Shown piece after piece: positions 59,194 through 64,000 of a DNA stretch of 64,000 nt (position 1 is its first letter; every line of letters starts with the position of its first letter). Position numbers and translations under genes: made by a program. Below the pieces are notes generated by a model. The model had not been told where the DNA came from. It did not search any database and saw only the letters and a program-made list of their open reading frames with translations. The DNA lies in the NCBI GenBank assembly GCA_016987375.1, contig PJRA01000353.1, positions 214,273-278,272 of the forward strand, read 5' to 3'. This DNA is from Brachionus koreanus. Lineage: Eukaryota; Rotifera; Eurotatoria; Ploima; Brachionidae.

Positions 59194-61510
59194 CTAATTA
59201 TAACTCTTAGTTTCGTTTTCTGAGATCAGGTTTGAAGTTTCGTTTATTGGGCCATCAAATTCATTTTGTGTTGAAAACTAAAAATTTGTTATTTAAATAT
59301 TTATAAAATTGAATTTAATCACAGAATATACTCTCTCTTTTTTATTTTCGATTAAATTTTTGAATATTTTAAAAATCGAAAATGTGATTAAAAATCCTCC
59401 AATTGTTGCAATTAAAATTGGAATAACTGTCACAATCTTCACATAAAATGCAACCGTTTTAAGTTGATTTCTTGTATCGGCATCTAAAGCCAATGCCTTT
59501 TAACATTAAGGATAATTTCTTACCATAAATATTTAATAAAAAGAATTACTTCATCAAACCAGACAACTGGAAAAAGAACTGGTTTAACATTTTTAACTAA
59601 ACTAAATTAATGTTTATTTAAATTTATTCTTTGATATTTAGCTTAATACTTGATTTTATCATGTTGCAAAAGATAAAAACTTATTTGTAGCCTGATATTT
59701 CCTCCCAAAGGTACTGAAGTGGTCTTTATTTGATATTAAATAATCAAATTTAGCTATTTTGAATTTTAAAAATAGAAAACTCACTGGTTCAAAATGAATA
59801 ACAAAATCATGAATAGATTGATCTGGACTTAAACCTTTCAAATCAGTAAGAAACTTTGGATCAGCATTTAAAAAATGAGGCTGTGATATATAACCCGAAA
59901 TACCTTAAAAAAAGAGATGAAAGTTAAAAAATAGAAAAAATATATAATCCTTTAGTAACCTCCATAACATGAGCTAATATTCAAAACTCCATTTCCAAGA
60001 CAAGTATCTTCACAAAATCCTTCTTTTTCCAAGTCGTAAAAAATATCTGGTGTTAAATGAAAATCATATGTGTTTACACCGGCGATGTTGTTTTCTTTTA
60101 AATAAGAGAGATGATATGATCTGTAAGAAAAAATCAACATATAGTTTTTCTTTTTTAGAAATATCTTTCAGAAAAAAATGTTTTTTTACCTGCACATGTC
60201 CGGATTAAATGAATAGACTTTTTTATTTCGAGTCAAAAATGGTGGATAAAATGTTCCATCAGTTCCATTGATTAGATTAGCATTGTCCGAATACCAGAAA
60301 TTTAGTTTTCTTGTAAAAAAAATATTTTTTCAAAATTTTTTATTTTAATTATAACTGAATACTGAACATAATTATCTGAAAATTAACGTAAAATATTGTA
60401 AATTAACTATTTATCCTATTGTAAATTTATATTTTTTGACGGAGCAATAAGTATTTACCATTGTAGTTAGCAAAATAAAACACTGTAAAATTATTAGACT
60501 AAATACTTTTTAAAAAGCGAATAATTTTGAAAAATAATCATGATAAATAAAAATCTTTTATCTAATCGAAACTTGTACAGTGAATTATTTGATTTTGAAC
60601 AAAAAATTAAATAATTAATCTTACTCTACTCCGTTCCATGAAATAATTTTTGCCACATTTTCAGCTGAATCATAACCAGTCATCATAGTATAATTTTGCC
60701 ATTCAGTACCATTTTCCTTATTAAAAAATAGATGAAATCAAGTTATTTGATTATATTTTATTTGAATTTACTCCATTTATTAAACTAAATTTGTCATCTT
60801 TGATTACTCTTGGCAAAAATGTCTTGGCAAGCTTCATCAATGGGTCCTCATAACCAGATATTAATTCACCGACAGTTTTAGTTTCAAAAAGCTTTGTGCC
60901 CAAAAAAGCCAGTAAAGAATTGACTAAAGCAGGTCCAAGTTCTTTAAATCTACTTCGAACTGTTTGCTCAATCATTCCCTAGAAAAAAGTTCAAAATAAA
61001 GCTGTTTAACTTGTAATAATAGTTATTTGATTTACAATCGCTGGAATGTTTAGAAATGTTATCTTATCAGTTTCAAGTCCAGCTGATAGAGAAGGCTCAA
61101 ATTTTAAAGTGACCACTGGAGAGAATCGGACTTCATTTGGACCCAAAAATTCCACATGATGTTTTTCCCATTTTTCACTATAAACATAAGGTCCAAGTTG
61201 ATCAAGTTGAGGCTTTTCGCCTCTTTCTATTTCCTGAGGATTTTTCACATTGAACAAATAGTATTTGCGATAAATTGTTGCTGGAGGATCAGTCCAAAAT
61301 TTGAATGCGCTTGAATTTTTTTGAATTATTACATTCTAAATTTCAAATTTTTTTTTCAAAAATAGAACAAACATAAATTAAATTTACTTCGTGAATTTTT
61401 TTTTTGACCATAGACTCTGAGAAAAAATAAGTAATCACAGCTGTGGATATTAATCCAAATCCAGACAACAGAAGAACAAAATTCAGGCAAGAAATTTTTC
61501 GGTATTTCAT
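59194..61510 (-). CDS. CD36/LIMP-2/SCARB family receptor, gene F
   Basis: Eleven exons (61510-61388, 61335-61036, 60978-60772, 60716-60625, 60309-60190, 60120-59960, 59903-59785, 59723-59650, 59601-59550, 59496-59323, 59277-59194) give 501 aa. The protein is nearly identical to gene D from residue 1 to the last membrane segment (MKYRKISC for MKNQKISC; LPRV for LPKV), then diverges in the cytosolic tail. Introns other than intron 4 (315 nt here, 1979 nt in D) are also nearly identical. The upstream ATG at 61518 runs into a stop after two codons, which fixes the start at 61510. A short decayed SOUL exon and then SOUL gene H lie upstream in the opposite direction. Confidence 0.85.
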
Positions 61511-61937
61511 TTTTTCATTTGTCGAATGCAGTTGAGTTATCTTTATTTATTTTTTGTCTAAATGAAAATAATTTTCTTTTTACTAAATTTGCATTTAAAC
61601 ATTATCTAATTTTTTTGAGTTATCAAATTTAAAAATTCTAAAAATATCGAACTAATAATTTAAAAAAAAAATACTTTTGTTTTTTATTATTTTTTAACTT
61701 TTAATGATCACTTTCTAATTTTACAAGTCAAAAATAATTTAAATTTTTTGATACAAAAGCAATGATCAATGGATTAGAAGACAATATTTAAAAATTAATT
61801 TAAAACTATTTTCATTTAGTATAATCTTTTGATTAGTCATTATGTGTCAAATATTCAATGATTTAACGGAACAAATTTTTTTTTAGGCATCTTTTACTTT
61901 TTCAAAAAAAAATTTTATGATTATCAAACAAAAATTA

Positions 61938-62085
61938 CCTTTTTTTGGATTTGTTTGCTTTTTTTGTTAGACAAGAGGCTCAAAAATTATAAGACTTAAT
62001 GATAAATTTTTTGATAGCATTTGTCTCACATGATTCTTCGTATAAAGCTTTCAATATACACTTTTAATTATTTTTTATTTTTATT
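61938..62085 (+). pseudogene. decayed exon 3 of a SOUL gene
   Basis: About 130 bases align with exon 3 of gene G: TTTTTGGATTTGTTTGC, then GACAAGAGGCTCAAAAATTA, then AGCATTTGTCTCACATGATT and GTATAAAGCTTTCAATA. The frame is broken by stops and small indels. The position, divergent from gene F, is that of gene G relative to gene D. Exons 1 and 2 are not recognisable between it and gene F. Confidence 0.6.
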
Positions 62086-62571
62086 TTAAATTTTACCTAA
62101 TATATGTCTAAAATTTCTAATTCTTAATAAGTACTCTTTGAACGATGTAATATTCAAGCATACGACTTGATTAATTTCAAAAATAGATTTGAGTTTTTTC
62201 AAGATTTTAATTTGAATTAGCTGCTTTACTCTTTGAATTTTAAAATTTTCAAAACATTTTAGCTGTTTTCTCATAATTTTATTTGTTTTTCTTTCTCTTT
62301 CTTATCTATTTTGCCAAAAATAAATTTATTTATTTTTAAAGCAAACTTAGACGACGTTCAATTTGCTTAAGAAAAATATTAAATATTATTTTAAATTTGA
62401 TTTTGTCTTTTGATTTTAATATTAGTTTAATTTTTTTTTAAGAAACGCTTAAAGTAATGTTTAATTTGAGAATAACTATTCATAATTAAAGTTCATCCTT
62501 CATTAATTTATTCTAAGTTTTGTCTCATTTAGAATTATTTCAAATAAATCATCATTTTTTCATTAGTAAAA

Positions 62572-63313
62572 ATGCCTTTTGGAACATTTAAAACTATGGT
62601 TAATGTTGGCATGAATACATGCAATGATTTATCAGTACCAGTTCAGAAATGTCTTGAAAAGAATGAAGTAGCCTTTAAAACTGAAAATAAGTTTCTATCA
62701 TTTTAATAATTTTTTTAAGAATTTTGAGACAAGATTTTACGAAAAAAATCGCTACGTAGTTTATAAATATAGGACCATTGATTCAAAAAATCCTGAAAAA
62801 AACAATACTGGAGATGATTCTGTAATGAAAAATGTATGGAGATTAATGAAATATACTCAAGGAGATAATAATAAAAAAACGAATATGAAGCTTTACATGC
62901 CAGTTTTTGTGTTTATTGAAACTCTAGATGAGTCTAATGGGGATTCAGATGACGATGTTGAATGTGAAGTTAAAATGATGGTCTCATTGCCCCCTGAATA
63001 TCAAAGTGATGATGCAGACATCCCGATGCCTAATGATTCCGAGTTATCTATTGATGTTCTTGATGGATTTAAGTGCTTTGTCAGGTAACCTTTTACAATA
63101 CAATAAATAAAAAACTTTTTAAATGTTTGCTTTTTAAGAAACTTTTCCGGTTTTGCAAATGAAAAAGTGTTCAAGACAGAAACAGAAAAGCTTAGGCTTT
63201 CATTAAACAAGGCAGAGGTTCAATTTCAAAAGAATAAATGCATATGCATAGCTTATGATCCGCCATATAAACCTATAAATCGACGAAATGAAGTAATTCT
63301 CATTTCGGTCTAA
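62572..63313 (+). CDS. SOUL / heme-binding family protein, gene H
   Basis: Three exons (62572-62667, 62720-63084, 63139-63313) give 211 aa, with introns of 52 and 54 nt. Same exon phases as gene G. MPFGTFKTMVNVGMNTCNDL, FETRFYEKNRYVVYKY, VWRLMKYTQGDNNKKTNMKL followed by YMPVFV, and CICIAYDPPYKPINRRNEVI are the conserved SOUL segments. It carries an acidic insertion (about residues 122-130, ESNGDSDDDVE) absent from G. Heme or porphyrin binding is inferred from the family; no single axial ligand can be assigned with confidence. AATAAA follows the stop by about 26 bases. It is clearly more diverged from G than gene F is from gene D. Confidence 0.83.
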
Positions 63314-64000
63314 TTTTGTTTTTAATTTAAATTATTTTTAATAAATTTTATGGATTATAATTTTGGATTTTTTTAAGAATTGTAAAGTATTTTTATAATT
63401 CTTTCAAAAAAGTAGCCAAATTAAGAATCAAAGAGCATTAGCCCTTTTTTCAGTCCTCGTGTTAGAAAAAACAAATATTATAATCAAATAATGCTAAATA
63501 TAATATTAAATTTTGATTCAAATAAAGCATCTAAAGGAGTATGAAATATTATGTGTTTCAGAGTGACTTGGCTTGCAGTAAAATCATCCAGCAATTAAAT
63601 CGTGGTCAAATCTTGTTTTTTAAAAACTAAATAAACATTTTGCTCTATCATTGATTTTTAATGACTTGTGGATTTTGAAATAACATCTTTATTTTAAACA
63701 TCTTCATCTTTATTTTTAACATCTTTGTTTTTTTTTCTTGAAGAAAAAAAAAGAACATTTCTTGAACAAAGAGCAAAATTTAATTTAATTTTAGAGAAAA
63801 CTAGATATAATCAATTTAATAAAAAGATAAAAAATTTAAGATTCTTAATCGACATTAACAATTACTGGTAATAGCCATCTGATAAAGGTTGTTAAAAGTT
63901 AAAATAATGTTAAAATTAAATTATGTTAAGCGAAATATGGTTCGCTTATTTCGCGTTGTGAAGTAAGCGAACCATATTTTTTACCTATTGGTTTAGCGGT
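63314..64000. other. intergenic, right edge of window
   Basis: A/T-rich; contains a (CATCTTTAT)-like short tandem run near 63690-63730 and a 15-base-arm palindrome at about 63935-63980. No gene seen. Confidence 0.45.
63935..63980. repeat. palindrome near window end
   Basis: AAATATGGTTCGCTTA is matched by TAAGCGAACCATATTT across a ~13-base spacer, with GCGAAATA also echoed as TATTTCGC inside. It may be one end, or an internal hairpin, of a TIR element cut by the window border. Confidence 0.5.

Noticed and set aside
1..64000. CRISPR arrays, bacterial operons, riboswitches, tRNA genes
   Set aside because: No regularly spaced repeats, ribosome-binding-site-led gene strings or tRNA-like cloverleaf sequences were seen; intron-rich genes and U2 snRNA show this is eukaryotic.

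Overview
The window is very AT-rich eukaryotic (metazoan) DNA. It has intron-containing genes on both strands, canonical GT-AG introns that are mostly only 50-58 nt long, one complete U2 snRNA gene and many decayed DNA transposons and LINE pieces. The gene set (vezatin, STN1, eIF4H, CD36 family, SOUL family, a DUF7164-type membrane protein) and the tiny introns fit a small invertebrate such as a monogonont rotifer. The species call is inference; the animal origin is well supported.

Layout. 1-5.7 kb: mariner fragments, an intronless vezatin-like gene (+), another mariner fragment and a DUF7164-type glycosyltransferase-like gene (-). 5.7-16 kb: mostly gene-free, with decayed LINE pieces and a 0.77-kb segmental duplication (12.0-12.8 and 15.2-16.0 kb) that carries a small GC-rich repeat-encoding gene with its own TATA box. 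16.3-17.3 kb: STN1 of the telomere CST complex (+). 19.4-20.9 kb: a Ser-rich protein with a CCSER-like segment and an N-myristoylation-like start (-). 21-30.5 kb: a gene desert. 30.5-31.5 kb: eIF4H (-).

31.8-63.3 kb: a CD36/LIMP-2/SCARB family cluster of six complete-looking genes, called here A (-), B (+), C (-), D (-), E (-) and F (-). I could join each into a 478-501 aa protein by reading exons. They form three pairs by exon layout and similarity: A/C, B/E and D/F. Two SOUL/heme-binding family genes, G (+) and H (+), sit head-to-head with D and F, and a decayed SOUL exon lies between F and H. The U2 gene lies between A and B.

Most notable: (i) paralogues in the cluster are mosaics. D and F are nearly identical over almost the whole gene, yet their middle intron, C-terminal tails and neighbouring SOUL genes are diverged; B and E are nearly identical only in exons 4-6. 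This is the pattern expected from gene conversion or chimeric duplication. (ii) Several long introns are ordinary ~53-nt introns enlarged by inserted terminal-inverted-repeat elements; in gene C, removing a 666-bp element and its TA duplication leaves exactly 53 nt. (iii) A duplicated TATA-driven mini-gene is open on both strands. I found no CRISPR array, tRNA, rRNA or operon-like prokaryotic structure. No homology search was possible, so family assignments rest on recognised motifs.
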